Origin: Candidatus Gottesmanbacteria bacterium
Lineage (GTDB): Bacteria > Patescibacteria > Microgenomatia > 2-02-FULL-39-11
NCBI GenBank assembly: GCA_016186795.1
Contig: JACPKY010000002.1
Span: 197,814-261,813, forward strand
Direction: 5' to 3'
DNA length: 64,000 nt
Under the pieces are notes generated by a model. It saw only the letters and a program-made list of their open reading frames with translations. It did not search any database and had not been told where the DNA came from. The translations under genes were made by a program, and so were the position numbers. Within the stretch, counting starts at the first letter, position 1. Each line of letters starts with the position of its first letter. This document shows, one piece after another, positions 34,649-42,779 of this stretch.

Positions 34649-36466
34649 TTATGACTCCCGTTTGGCTCGTTTGCGATCAACTCGTTTGAGATAATATTTT
34701 CGCAGGCGAAGAGACTTCGGAGTTATTTCCAAAAGTTCATCATCTTCAATAAAATCGAGACACTGCTCAAGAGTTAATCGCAAAGGAGGATCAAGTTGAA
34801 TTGCTGCATCGGAATTTTCCGTATGCATATTGGTCAATTTTTTTGTTTTGCATACATTAATATCCATATCGTCAAACCTATTATTAAGCCCAATGATCAT
34901 CCCTTCGTATACTGATTCTCCAGGAGCGATGAACGTAACACCGCGTGCTTCAACAGTCTGAAGAGCATAGGCGGATGCGATACCTTTCTCAAATGCGATA
35001 AGTGCTCCTCCACGAAGTTTTGGGATGTACTCTTCAACTTTTCGATAGCCGATAAATCGTGTTGCAAACAATCCATTCCCCGAAGTTTTTGCAAGTAATA
35101 AACTACGCAGTCCCATGAGATTGCGGCTGGATATGGTAAAGTGAAACCGGGTAGAAAGTGCATTGGTTGCTTTCATATCCAGAAGTGATCCTCGTCTGCG
35201 GCCAATTTCTTCAACAACCGTCCCTATAAATTCTTGGCTAACTTCAATTGTGACCTCCTCAAACGGCTCAAGCGTTTCACCGTTTTCGCTTCGGAAAATT
35301 ATTTTTGGTTTCCCAACCTGCATCTCATAACCTTCCCTGCGGAGAGTTTCTAATAGGATAGAAAGATGTAATTCTCCTCTTCCAGAAATATCAAATCCGG
35401 AGGTGGAACTGGTAGAAAGTTTTAGTCCTATATTTGTTTTCATTTCCGCGTTGAGTCTCTGCTCAAGTTGACTGGAAGTGGAAAATTTACCCTCGAGACC
35501 GGCAAGAGGTGATGAGTTGGCACTGACGGTAATTTTTAGTGTCGGTTCGCCAAGTTTAATTGTGGGAAATCCTGTTGGATCAATTGGATCTGTCAAAGTT
35601 TGGCCAATGGTAACATCGGGAATTCCAGTCACGGCAATAATATCGCCGGTTTGCGATTTCGGAATTTCTACTTTCGTAAGGCCCACGCTTGTAAAAACAT
35701 GGGCAATTTTGTATGTTCCAATCGCTTTGTCATGTGACAAAAGAAGTACGTTATCACCAGATTTTACGATTCCCTGAGAAACTTTCCCAATTGCGTACGT
35801 TCCCTTGTAACTATCAAAATCAAGGGTCGAGACAAGCATTTTAAACGGCTTTTCAGAAAGCGCTTTCGGCTTTGGAATACTTTCTAGAATTTTTTCAAAT
35901 AATGGGCAGAGATCTGCCGGTTCACGTATATCTTTTGGATACCGATCCCATGCTTTTCCTTCTCTGCCAATTGCGTATACCACGGAATAGTTAAGATGCG
36001 AATCATCTGTTGCCACGCGAAGAATAAGTTCTTCGACATCTTTCAGAACTACTGGTGGTCTCGCATCTTTCCGATCGATTTTATTCACTACAACGATTAG
36101 TGGGAGGTTATTTTCGAGTGCTTTTTCCAACACAAATTGAGTCTGTGCCAAAGGACCTTCAGCACTATCAACAATCAGAAGTGCTCCATCGGCCATATTA
36201 ATTACCCGTTCAACTTCACCGCTGAAATCTGCATGCCCAGGAGTATCAATGATGTTGATTTTTGTATTTTTGTAGACAATTGCCGTATTTTTGGCAAGGA
36301 TGGTGATACCCTTTTCTCGTTCAAGTTCGTTTCGATCAAGAATAGTCGTTTGAGCCATCTCAGCCTGATTATCGCGAAATGTATGGGTCTGTTTGAGCAT
36401 TCCGTCGACAAGCGTTGTTTTGCCATGATCGACATGGGCGATGATTGCAATGTTTCGTATTTCCAT
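34649..36466 (-). CDS. typA: TypA/BipA ribosome-associated GTPase
   Basis: The 605-residue translation-factor GTPase has G1 IIAHVDHGKTTLVDGML, switch region ILDRNELEREKGITI, G3 IDTPGHADFSGEVER and G4 VVNKIDR. EF-G-like domains III and V (GRGELHLSILLETLRREGYE) and the BipA-specific C-terminal domain (RFIGYRKVEEYIPKLRGGAL) follow. It binds 70S/30S ribosomes and is required for growth under stress or low temperature in other bacteria. Length is normal. It has an unusual ~70-base leader with a hairpin and a U-run directly before the ATG. Confidence 0.95.
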   Translation of the reverse strand: MEIRNIAIIAHVDHGKTTLVDGMLKQTHTFRDNQAEMAQTTILDRNELEREKGITILAKNTAIVYKNTKINIIDTPGHADFSGEVERVINMADGALLIVDSAEGPLAQTQFVLEKALENNLPLIVVVNKIDRKDARPPVVLKDVEELILRVATDDSHLNYSVVYAIGREGKAWDRYPKDIREPADLCPLFEKILESIPKPKALSEKPFKMLVSTLDFDSYKGTYAIGKVSQGIVKSGDNVLLLSHDKAIGTYKIAHVFTSVGLTKVEIPKSQTGDIIAVTGIPDVTIGQTLTDPIDPTGFPTIKLGEPTLKITVSANSSPLAGLEGKFSTSSQLEQRLNAEMKTNIGLKLSTSSTSGFDISGRGELHLSILLETLRREGYEMQVGKPKIIFRSENGETLEPFEEVTIEVSQEFIGTVVEEIGRRRGSLLDMKATNALSTRFHFTISSRNLMGLRSLLLAKTSGNGLFATRFIGYRKVEEYIPKLRGGALIAFEKGIASAYALQTVEARGVTFIAPGESVYEGMIIGLNNRFDDMDINVCKTKKLTNMHTENSDAAIQLDPPLRLTLEQCLDFIEDDELLEITPKSLRLRKYYLKRVDRKRAKRES

Positions 36467-36479
36467 AAAAAAAGAAATG

Positions 36480-36503
36480 ACCCGCTCAATCGTCCAAGCG
36501 GGT
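36480..36503 (-). promoter_or_regulatory. Leader hairpin upstream of typA
   Basis: A 7-bp stem (ACCCGCT/AGCGGGT) with a 10-base loop is followed by a U-rich stretch containing U7, which touches the typA ATG. It lies downstream of the typA -10, so it is in the mRNA leader. It could be an attenuator-like terminator, a cold-responsive or ribosome-standby structure, or the terminator of the small secreted gene upstream. Confidence 0.45.
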
Positions 36504-36541
36504 TTGCTGGCAGACTAGTAGACTACATGAATAAGGGGTGT

Positions 36542-36550
36542 ATTATATCA
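36542..36550 (-). promoter_or_regulatory. Extended -10 promoter of typA
   Basis: TGA-TATAAT (hexamer 36542-36547) on the minus strand gives a transcript with a leader of roughly 70 bases. Confidence 0.5.
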
Positions 36551-36614
36551 TTTTTACACTTACAGGAGAATATCCAAAATTGAGTAGATACAAAAGGAAG
36601 TGAATTGTTTTAAT

Positions 36615-36848
36615 TTATTGACTAATAATTTTATCACGGATAAATTGTCGAAAACCATTCTTTAACGCTTGAGATAGGTCATAGGAAGTATATGACATAG
36701 TTGGTGGCACCTGGTTTGAAGGAAAATAGTCAGACGTTGATGAAGGAGTCGGACTGTTCGTAACTCGCCTCTCTCCAGATGCAACACCTGTTAACAAACT
36801 TGCAGCAATGCCGAAACTTATTATTGATGGGTAAACTGTTTTTTTCAT
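36615..36848 (-). CDS. Small secreted protein of unknown function
   Basis: The 77-residue protein has a clear signal peptide (KK, then a hydrophobic stretch to about residue 22, VYPSIISFGIAASLLTGVASG). A Ser/Thr/Pro-rich spacer and a short amphipathic C-terminal helix (LSQALKNGFRQFIRDKI) follow. It is probably exported by Sec. The start at 36848 is preferred because an upstream in-frame start at 36872 lies inside a terminator hairpin. No homologue is recognised. Confidence 0.6.
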   Translation of the reverse strand: MKKTVYPSIISFGIAASLLTGVASGERRVTNSPTPSSTSDYFPSNQVPPTMSYTSYDLSQALKNGFRQFIRDKIISQ

Positions 36849-36859
36849 ACTAAAGAACC

Positions 36860-36882
36860 AAAAAACCGCCACTTTGGCAGGG
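36860..36882 (-). terminator. Intrinsic terminator or leader hairpin before the small secreted gene
   Basis: On the minus strand a 6-bp stem (CTGCCA/TGGCGG, with a G-U pair, loop AAG) is followed by six T. It lies 51 bases after the acyltransferase stop and suits termination of that transcript. A TATAAT at 36891-36896 lies just upstream, so it may instead attenuate the secreted-protein gene. Confidence 0.5.
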
Positions 36883-36933
36883 TTAATTAGATTATAAAAT
36901 CAAAAAATGGGGAAACAAGATACACCAAGTAGA

Positions 36934-38073
36934 TCAAAGATGTTCAGAGTGTATAAATCTTCTTCGCCAGAGGAATTTTTTCCCAATGTCGAGAAAAATA
37001 GAAAAAATAATTAGTATTCCTGTCACGAAAACCAAATTCTTCATAAAAATTGGTACTGTGCAAACCGCAGAACACGAAAGTTGAAGCTGTGACAATAAGG
37101 GCTGATGAAGAAGATACATTTCGTACGAATAAACGCCAATAAGATTTACAAGTATAAAGGGACCACTATACAGTATCGGAAGAAAATTTTTGTTCATAGT
37201 TTGCAGCGAAAAGTTCTTGGGAAAAAGAGGCAGAATGATATTCATCAAAAGAATAAATCCAATTGGAAGAAGAATAAGAAGATGCTGCTCCCGTATCAGT
37301 TGGGATGAGGATTCATACGCATAAATACTGCTTACTACGTAAAACGCAGTAAAGAGCGTAAAGAGAAGGATAGTAAGAAGCAACCGAAATCGAATATCGT
37401 GCACTTTAAGGATTCTGAGTACATCACTTTGAACCATCGCTAAAAACATTCCAGACAAGAAGATATCAATGTTTGATAGTACCGATGAGTACATATACTC
37501 ATACGAAACGTGTGGTTGTATTTGCCACTTGAGTACAGAACCAATAAGAAGGGGAATAAGAAGAAAAAGAAGGCGAATTTTCTTTTTTTGTTTCTTTGCA
37601 ATTTTTATGATGAAAAATCCAAGTGGAGTAAGAAGGTATAACTGCATGAGTGTTGAGATAAACCATAAATAACTGCTGGAATAAAGATGTACCTGGGGAG
37701 TTGCGGTGAATGTAAGTAAATGGAAAAGATCGGCAAGTCGTGAAGTGATAGATGACGAAGTTTGCAAAAAAAGGTATGAAACAATCAAAAAGTAGAGTGG
37801 TACAATTCTTCTTACTCTTTTCCAATAAAAAAGTAAAACCCCGTTTTTGGTGAGCGTGTATCTGCCATCAAGGTACCCTTTTGCCAAAACAAATCCCGAG
37901 AGAAAGAAAAATGATCGAATTGCAACGTGCCCAATTGCGGTAAGAAGGTAACCAGTAAGAGAAGTTATTACCGGTGCCGGTATTGGCAAATGAATAATAA
38001 GGATGATAAGAAGTGAGATGCCACGGATAAGCGTTACTGCATCATAGGAAAAAATTTGAAACCGTAGGTTCAT
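36934..38073 (-). CDS. Acyltransferase family 3 integral membrane protein
   Basis: The 379-residue protein has about ten hydrophobic helices. The N-terminal pattern DAVTLIRGISLLIILIIHL carries the catalytic-type His, and GHVAIRSFFFLSGFVLAKGY with WKRVRRIVPLYFLIV follows, as in the Acyl_transf_3 family (OafA/NodX-like). Such enzymes O-acylate surface polysaccharides or lipids at the cytoplasmic membrane. A 6-codon upstream frame overlaps the start as ATGA. It diverges from the tryptophanase-family gene. Confidence 0.82.
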   Translation of the reverse strand: MNLRFQIFSYDAVTLIRGISLLIILIIHLPIPAPVITSLTGYLLTAIGHVAIRSFFFLSGFVLAKGYLDGRYTLTKNGVLLFYWKRVRRIVPLYFLIVSYLFLQTSSSITSRLADLFHLLTFTATPQVHLYSSSYLWFISTLMQLYLLTPLGFFIIKIAKKQKKKIRLLFLLIPLLIGSVLKWQIQPHVSYEYMYSSVLSNIDIFLSGMFLAMVQSDVLRILKVHDIRFRLLLTILLFTLFTAFYVVSSIYAYESSSQLIREQHLLILLPIGFILLMNIILPLFPKNFSLQTMNKNFLPILYSGPFILVNLIGVYSYEMYLLHQPLLSQLQLSCSAVCTVPIFMKNLVFVTGILIIFSIFLDIGKKFLWRRRFIHSEHL

Positions 38074-38114
38074 CGATCAAGGAAAAACATAACACTTTGA
38101 TAAATTGTCTTTAA

Positions 38115-38125
38115 ATTATATTATA
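38115..38125 (-). promoter_or_regulatory. Overlapping -10 elements of the acyltransferase gene
   Basis: Two TATAAT hexamers overlap by one base (38120-38125 and 38115-38120) on the minus strand, about 42 bases before the ATG at 38073. Confidence 0.4.
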
Positions 38126-38127
38126 CC

Positions 38128-38141
38128 GTGATAAGAATCAC
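38128..38141. promoter_or_regulatory. Inverted repeat between the acyltransferase and tryptophanase genes
   Basis: GTGAT-N4-ATCAC is a perfect 5+5 inverted repeat adjoining the acyltransferase -10 and 22 bases upstream of the lyase -10. It is placed well to be an operator for both divergent genes. Arms this short may be coincidental. Confidence 0.28.
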
Positions 38142-38163
38142 ATAGAAACTTGACCTGTAAGAG

Positions 38164-38169
38164 TACAAT
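38164..38169 (+). promoter_or_regulatory. -10 element of the tryptophanase-family gene (leaderless)
   Basis: TACAAT ends 9 bases before the ATG at 38179, without a Shine-Dalgarno sequence. Confidence 0.45.
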
Positions 38170-38178
38170 GTAGCAATC

Positions 38179-39675
38179 ATGATCAACAAATTAATCAGTG
38201 TATTTTCAGGGTCCAATAAAGTATCTATTTCTCCTCGGCCATATATCAACCATTCTGTAGAATTTAAAAAATCCAATACACCGGAAGAACGAATGAAGAC
38301 GTTAGAAAAAGTCGGTCTCAATGTATTTTTCTTTCCATCGGAAATGATTACTGGTTGTGATTTTCTTTCCGATTCAGGAACAACCACGATGACAAATGAG
38401 CAGTGGGCAGCACTTCATTTAGGTGATGAGGCTTACGGTTCAAATCGCGGGTATTTTCGATTACGAGAGCAGATACTAAAAACTTTTGGGAATGACTTTT
38501 TTAATCCTCCGGAAAAGGGGAAGCCAAACGCCTTTCTTTTTCATCAAGGCCGTGCTTGCGAAAATGCCCTCTTCTCCATAATTGGTCAAATGGGCACCAA
38601 TTTGATAATTCCAAGTAATGGTCACTTTGACACAACACAGGCAAACATTGAAGCCAATCATATCACTCCAATAAACCTTTTTTCCCTGGAATTTAAAAAT
38701 GGAGACGAAAAATTCCGATTTAAAGGCAATATGGATATTCTCGCTTTAAAAAAATTGATAAAGGAAAAGTATAACAGTATCCCGATTCTTTACCTGACAA
38801 TCACCAATAATACGGGCGGAGGTCAACCTGTTTCTTTAGCCAATATAAGGGAGGTGTCGGAAATTGCCCATCACGCGAAGATTCCTTTGTTTTTTGATGC
38901 CTGCCGTTTTGCGGAGAATGCTTGGTTTATCCGAAAGTACGAAAAAGGATACAGTCAAAAAAGCATCAGGGCAATCGTTCTAGAAATGTTTTCCTATATT
39001 GATGGATTTACCATAAGTTTCAAGAAAGACGGTTTGGTAAACATGGGTGGGGGTCTTTTTATAAAAAATACTGGACTTTTTACGAAAAAATATCCGCATC
39101 TTATCGATGCCATAATGAATTTTCAAATCAGAACGGAAGGTCACCCCTCCTATGGTGGCCTGTCAGGAAGAGATATTATGACATTGACGGTAGGATTAAA
39201 AACAGTAATGACTGATGAGTATCTTAATTACCGAATCAATCAGGTTATAACTTTTGGCGAGGAAATGAAAAATGCAGGATTACCTGTCCAAATGCCTATT
39301 GGTGGGCATGCGGTTTATCTGAATGTCAATAAATTTTATGCGGGGACAAAAATGCGAGGGGAAGATTTCGGAGGCATCTCTTTGACTGCACTTTTATTGG
39401 GTTTATACGGGCACCGAGCATGTGAATTGGGATATTTTGCTTTCGGCAAATATAATCCAAACACCAGAAAAGAAATTCATCCGGAAGTTAATTTTGTCAG
39501 ATTTGCTGTTCCCCGCCTTCGGTATGAGAGGCAAGATTTATCTGCTGCGATAGTTGCGGTAAAAGCTCTTCATGATAAGCGGGATAAAATTCCTCCAGTG
39601 AAAGTGGTATACGGTCGGGATTTACCGCTGCGTCACTTCAAAGCCAGATTTCAATTCTTGCCAAAATTCCATTAG
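38179..39675 (+). CDS. Beta-eliminating lyase, tryptophanase/tyrosine phenol-lyase family
   Basis: The 498-residue PLP enzyme has SDSGTTTMTNEQWAALHLGD, YGSNRGYFRL, HQGRACENALF, SNGHFDTTQANIE, FFDACRFAENAWFI and the PLP-lysine motif ISFKKDGLVNMGG (Lys283, matching E. coli TnaA Lys270). The family splits tryptophan into indole, pyruvate and ammonia, or tyrosine into phenol and the same products. Which substrate is used cannot be decided by eye. Either would feed pyruvate to the nearby gluconeogenic genes. It is slightly longer than TnaA (471). The TAG stop touches the tRNA-Glu gene. Confidence 0.88.
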   Translation: MINKLISVFSGSNKVSISPRPYINHSVEFKKSNTPEERMKTLEKVGLNVFFFPSEMITGCDFLSDSGTTTMTNEQWAALHLGDEAYGSNRGYFRLREQILKTFGNDFFNPPEKGKPNAFLFHQGRACENALFSIIGQMGTNLIIPSNGHFDTTQANIEANHITPINLFSLEFKNGDEKFRFKGNMDILALKKLIKEKYNSIPILYLTITNNTGGGQPVSLANIREVSEIAHHAKIPLFFDACRFAENAWFIRKYEKGYSQKSIRAIVLEMFSYIDGFTISFKKDGLVNMGGGLFIKNTGLFTKKYPHLIDAIMNFQIRTEGHPSYGGLSGRDIMTLTVGLKTVMTDEYLNYRINQVITFGEEMKNAGLPVQMPIGGHAVYLNVNKFYAGTKMRGEDFGGISLTALLLGLYGHRACELGYFAFGKYNPNTRKEIHPEVNFVRFAVPRLRYERQDLSAAIVAVKALHDKRDKIPPVKVVYGRDLPLRHFKARFQFLPKFH

Positions 39676-39749
39676 TACCCCCAAGGGGATTCGAACCCCT
39701 GATTTACTGGCTGAAAACCAGTCGTCCTGGACCGCTAGACGATGGGGGC
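39676..39749 (-). tRNA. tRNA-Glu (anticodon UUC)
   Basis: A 74-base cloverleaf on the minus strand: 7-bp acceptor stem (GCCCCCA with UGGGGGU), D arm, anticodon stem ACTGG/CCAGT around loop TTTTCAG with anticodon TTC, and T arm with GGTTCGAATCC. The discriminator is A and the 3' CCA is not encoded. It lies directly against the stop codon of the convergent lyase gene and one base after the stop of the upstream membrane-protein gene. It is therefore likely processed from that gene's transcript. Confidence 0.95.
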
Positions 39750-39750
39750 T

Positions 39751-40452
39751 TCATTTCTTTCGGCGTTTGTCATTTTTTTTCAAAGATTCTTTTTCTTCTA
39801 TTTTTCCGCGGATGAGTGAGAGAATTCCTTTCGCTTCATCAATACCGCCAAGGCCAAATGCGAGACCGAAAGAAATAGAAAGCATTGCAACAATCCCAGT
39901 AAATAATATTTTAATAAGATCGGCAGCAACACCAAGTTGAGTCAACACAATGAGTGTAGTAAAAAATATTATGGCGTAACGAGCGAGTGTCGCAAGAAGC
40001 AGCGACTCCTTCCCTGCTACTCCCCCTACACCATGTCGTACAATATCATACGCAAAGCGAGCAGCAACAAGACCAATCCACCCAATAACAACAGCGACAA
40101 ATACACTTGGCAGAAATTGAAGAAGTTGACTCAGCACCTCCCCTACTCTTGGTATCCCCCAAATATCGACAGCAGATATGAGGAAAATAAATATTACTGT
40201 CCAACGAAGTAGTTCTGCTAAAAGTTTTGGCCAAACATTGACTTTCTCTTCTTGAGTGAGACCCGCGGCCGTCAACCACTTTCCTACCCGAAAATACCGA
40301 AAGATTAGGAGAAGTAGATCCTTCAGAAGTGAGGAAACGATGAGCCCAATCAAAAGAACTAAAATTCCGGCAAAAAATTTAACCGCAAATGTTGATAGGA
40401 CAAATACGATTGAATTATACAGTGATGATATTCCACTTGAGAGAATGTTCAT
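39751..40452 (-). CDS. Small MscS-like membrane protein (TM-helix family)
   Basis: The 233-residue protein has four to five hydrophobic segments and the conserved Gly/Ala-rich helix patterns FVAVVIGWIGLVAARFAYDIV and GIVAMLSISFGLAFGLGG. These are typical of the short conserved-TM-helix proteins related to mechanosensitive channels (PF05552). There is no large cytoplasmic MscS vestibule domain; the C-terminus is a short basic tail. It may form an osmotic channel or a structural membrane protein. Its ATG overlaps the PfkB-kinase stop (ATGA). Confidence 0.7.
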   Translation of the reverse strand: MNILSSGISSLYNSIVFVLSTFAVKFFAGILVLLIGLIVSSLLKDLLLLIFRYFRVGKWLTAAGLTQEEKVNVWPKLLAELLRWTVIFIFLISAVDIWGIPRVGEVLSQLLQFLPSVFVAVVIGWIGLVAARFAYDIVRHGVGGVAGKESLLLATLARYAIIFFTTLIVLTQLGVAADLIKILFTGIVAMLSISFGLAFGLGGIDEAKGILSLIRGKIEEKESLKKNDKRRKK

Positions 40453-41333
40453 AGCCGAATATTCCGACCTTGCCTTTGAGCAAACGCATAAAGGTCAGCT
40501 AGCCTATATTGTAGTTGATTTGCTCCAAATCGTAAAGAGAGCCCGGCAACAGCATGCCCTGCTATAGCTGCCTGTTTGGCACTGCGAAATTTCGCATACG
40601 TATGGGCAAATGCTGCGGCGAAAATATCTCCTGAACCAGTTGAGTCAACAATCTCCTCTACCGTAAATGCTGGTACATGTGTACGTATACCGTTTTGGAA
40701 AAACATGCAGCCTTGCCCAGCTTTGGTCACAACGACGAGTGGTCCAACTAAACTCCACGAAAGAGCACGTGACAATGCAGTTGGAGAGTCGCGCTCGGAT
40801 AAAATAACAACGTCAAACATTCGCAGGATTTTTTCCTCATCTTGCAACTCCCCATGCGAAATTGACTGATCAGTCAATACTTTCCGATACATGCCTTGTG
40901 GAAGGAGAACCCGGAGAGATTTTTTACCAGATGTGATAGTTTGCAATGTATGAAAAGGAATCCTGGGGAGAAGGGGTGCCACAATAAGAATATCTCTATT
41001 GCGTAAACGCGTGTCGTTGACGTAAGTTTGATAAAAGTTCGAAACGTCCGAAACATGCTCGACAAATTGTCTCCGTTCTCCATCCCTTTCGAGTATATTT
41101 TTGAATACGAGAGTTTTTTTGAAGGCCGGGGTTTGCGGAATCCACTGTGCACCGGTAAGAGTAGTTTCTTTTGGAAAATCTTCTCCGTATGGCGCAATCA
41201 GTGTGACCTGATCACCAAGATTGAGGAATGTTTTCCCTCCAAAGTACACGGGTCCCCCTGGCCCAACGTAGGTACCTGTTTCAATTCGGTTCTGATCAAT
41301 TGTCACATCCCCAACAATCAAAACATCATTCAT
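40449..41333 (-). CDS. PfkB-family carbohydrate or nucleoside kinase
   Basis: The 294-residue ribokinase-like protein begins DVLIVGDVTIDQN, has GPGGPVYFGGKTFLNLG, VVVTKAGQGCMFF and the catalytic signature IVDSTGSGDIFAAAFAHTYAK, with Asp as base. It phosphorylates a sugar, sugar phosphate or nucleoside; the substrate cannot be told. The start is ATG 41333, 14 bases after the yraN stop; a TTG-led extension would overlap yraN. Confidence 0.82.
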   Translation of the reverse strand: MNDVLIVGDVTIDQNRIETGTYVGPGGPVYFGGKTFLNLGDQVTLIAPYGEDFPKETTLTGAQWIPQTPAFKKTLVFKNILERDGERRQFVEHVSDVSNFYQTYVNDTRLRNRDILIVAPLLPRIPFHTLQTITSGKKSLRVLLPQGMYRKVLTDQSISHGELQDEEKILRMFDVVILSERDSPTALSRALSWSLVGPLVVVTKAGQGCMFFQNGIRTHVPAFTVEEIVDSTGSGDIFAAAFAHTYAKFRSAKQAAIAGHAVAGLSLRFGANQLQYRLADLYAFAQRQGRNIRL

Positions 41334-41347
41334 ACGGGGCACCACGA

Positions 41348-41713
41348 TCAAAGCGTAATATTTTTGTATACCGCGATTTGCGGTGATAGTACGTTTGTGA
41401 AACAGATGGTGACGACATCGATCCGTAAGGAATCAGGAAGATTTTTATGCGTAAGTTTATAGACGTGGGCCGAACGGATAAGAGTTCTCCGCTTGGTCGC
41501 GGTAATTGCGTCTTCAGCTCTTCCAAAATGTTCGCTTTTTCGAGTTTTCACCTCGATAAAAACTAAACTGCCCCCATCGAGAGCGACAAGGTCAATTTCG
41601 CCGCCACGAAACCGGAAGTTCTGATCGATAATTTTGTAGCCTAATGAAGTAAGATAGGAGATGGCAATTTTTTCGCCGGATTTACCAAGTGATATATTAG
41701 GCAGATCCACCAT
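41348..41713 (-). CDS. yraN: YraN/UPF0102 family nuclease-like protein
   Basis: The 121-residue protein has the YraN core: GKSGEKIAISYLTSLGYKII, QNFRFRGGEIDLVA and LVFIEVKTRKSEHFG. The GEIDLVA...EVKTR residues correspond to the catalytic D-ExK arrangement of restriction-endonuclease-like folds. The cellular role is poorly known; Holliday-junction-type nuclease activity has been proposed. Its start overlaps the last 17 bases of rplS, a gene pairing often seen in bacteria. Confidence 0.9.
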   Translation of the reverse strand: MVDLPNISLGKSGEKIAISYLTSLGYKIIDQNFRFRGGEIDLVALDGGSLVFIEVKTRKSEHFGRAEDAITATKRRTLIRSAHVYKLTHKNLPDSLRIDVVTICFTNVLSPQIAVYKNITL

Positions 41714-42089
41714 GAGAGGTATTCGTTTTCTCTTTTAGTTTATCAGCCTGTCGACCAACCATTCCTCGAAGATAATATAGCTTGGCTCGTTTCACTTTCC
41801 CAAGTTTTTTTACGCTAATTTTTTTAATCCACGGGGATATGAGAGGAAAAATTCTTTCGATACCGATATTTTGTGAACCAATTCTTCGAACGGTAAACAT
41901 GGCATTTTGACCCTCCCCACGTATTGCAATAACTATTCCCTCAAACACTTGAATCCGTTCCCGCTCTTCTTCTTTTACCTCTCGTTTTGCTTTTCCGGCA
42001 ACTTTTTCCTTTTCAATGAGGCGGTAGTGAACCGAAACAGTATCTCCCACATGGAACGTCGTTTTACCATGAATTGCAGCATTTGCCAT
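41697..42089 (-). CDS. rplS: 50S ribosomal protein L19
   Basis: L19 sits at the 30S-50S interface. The 130-residue protein has FHVGDTVSVHYRLIE, IQVFEGIVIAIRGEG, FTVRRIGSQNIGIERIFPL and the C-terminal VKRAKLYYLRGMVGRQADKLKE. The start is ATG 42089. An apparent upstream start reads TTG-ATA-CAA-TAT through the promoter. TTGTAA, 17 bases, TACAAT and 8 bases precede the ATG, a well-formed leaderless promoter. The extra charged insert around residues 35-50 is modest. Confidence 0.95.
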   Translation of the reverse strand: MANAAIHGKTTFHVGDTVSVHYRLIEKEKVAGKAKREVKEEERERIQVFEGIVIAIRGEGQNAMFTVRRIGSQNIGIERIFPLISPWIKKISVKKLGKVKRAKLYYLRGMVGRQADKLKEKTNTSHGGSA

Positions 42090-42097
42090 AGGGGGAT

Positions 42098-42126
42098 ATT
42101 GTATCAAAAGGGGTAAGTTCTTACAA
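42098..42126 (-). promoter_or_regulatory. Promoter of rplS (leaderless)
   Basis: TTGTAA (42121-42126, overlapping the sod stop codon), a 17-base spacer, TACAAT (42098-42103), then 8 bases to the rplS ATG on the minus strand. Confidence 0.65.
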
Positions 42127-42702
42127 TAGCTTTAGCACATTCCACCAATTCTCAATATACTCTGGTCGGCGATTTTGGTATTTCAGATAATAGGCATGTT
42201 CCCAAACATCAAGACCAACAATGGGGGTATGACCCGTAAGATATGGAGAATCTTGGTTTGGAAGAGAGTAAAGAAACAATTTTCCGGAAGAATCTCGTGC
42301 TAACCATGCCCATCCACTCCCAAAATGTTTCGTCGCTGTTTCGGTAAATAGCTTTTTGAACTCTTGGATCGAGCCAAATGTCTTTTCGACATCTGATTTG
42401 AGGACTTTATCCTCCTCTTTTTTGGGTGCCAAAATTGTCCAAAAAAGGGAGTGGTTGAGGTGTCCTCCCGCGTTATTTCGAAACATTGTTTTATCTTTCC
42501 CTTCAAATGGAGTTGAGTCGATATTTTTGAGAAGCTCTTCTAGCTTTTTATCTGCAACCTGAGGATATTTTTCCAAAACAGTGTTGAGGTTATTAATATA
42601 CGTCTGGTGATGCTTGGTGTGATGAATCTCCATGGTTCGTGCATCAATATAGGGTTCAAGAGCATTATATTGGTACGGTAGTTTGGGGAGATTGTATTTC
42701 AT
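42121..42702 (-). CDS. sodA: Superoxide dismutase, Fe/Mn type
   Basis: The 193-residue protein begins YNLPKLPYQYNALEPYID. It holds the metal ligands in HHTKHHQTY, GGHLNHSLFW and LDVWEHAYYLKYQNRR. The second-shell Gln in LPNQDSP is typical of manganese or cambialistic forms rather than strict iron enzymes. It converts superoxide to hydrogen peroxide and oxygen, so this organism meets oxygen at least at times. Its promoter ends 7-12 bases before the ATG. Confidence 0.94.
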   Translation of the reverse strand: MKYNLPKLPYQYNALEPYIDARTMEIHHTKHHQTYINNLNTVLEKYPQVADKKLEELLKNIDSTPFEGKDKTMFRNNAGGHLNHSLFWTILAPKKEEDKVLKSDVEKTFGSIQEFKKLFTETATKHFGSGWAWLARDSSGKLFLYSLPNQDSPYLTGHTPIVGLDVWEHAYYLKYQNRRPEYIENWWNVLKLL

Positions 42703-42709
42703 AATATTT

Positions 42710-42743
42710 ATTGTATATTACTTTGGTAAAATTTATATGTCAA
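42710..42743 (-). promoter_or_regulatory. Promoter of the superoxide dismutase gene
   Basis: TTGACA (42738-42743) is 17 bases from TAATAT (42715-42720) and 22 bases from TACAAT (42710-42715), on the minus strand. The ATG follows TACAAT by 7 bases. Either -10 gives a leader of 0-6 bases. Confidence 0.6.
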
Positions 42744-42779
42744 TAGTGTAAGAAAATTGTAAGACTAACAAAGGGTTTG

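Noticed and set aside
38072..38092. Six-codon upstream frame overlapping the acyltransferase start (ATGA)
   Set aside because: It could be a leader peptide, but the peptide (MFFLDR) has no regulatory hallmark and no hairpin follows.
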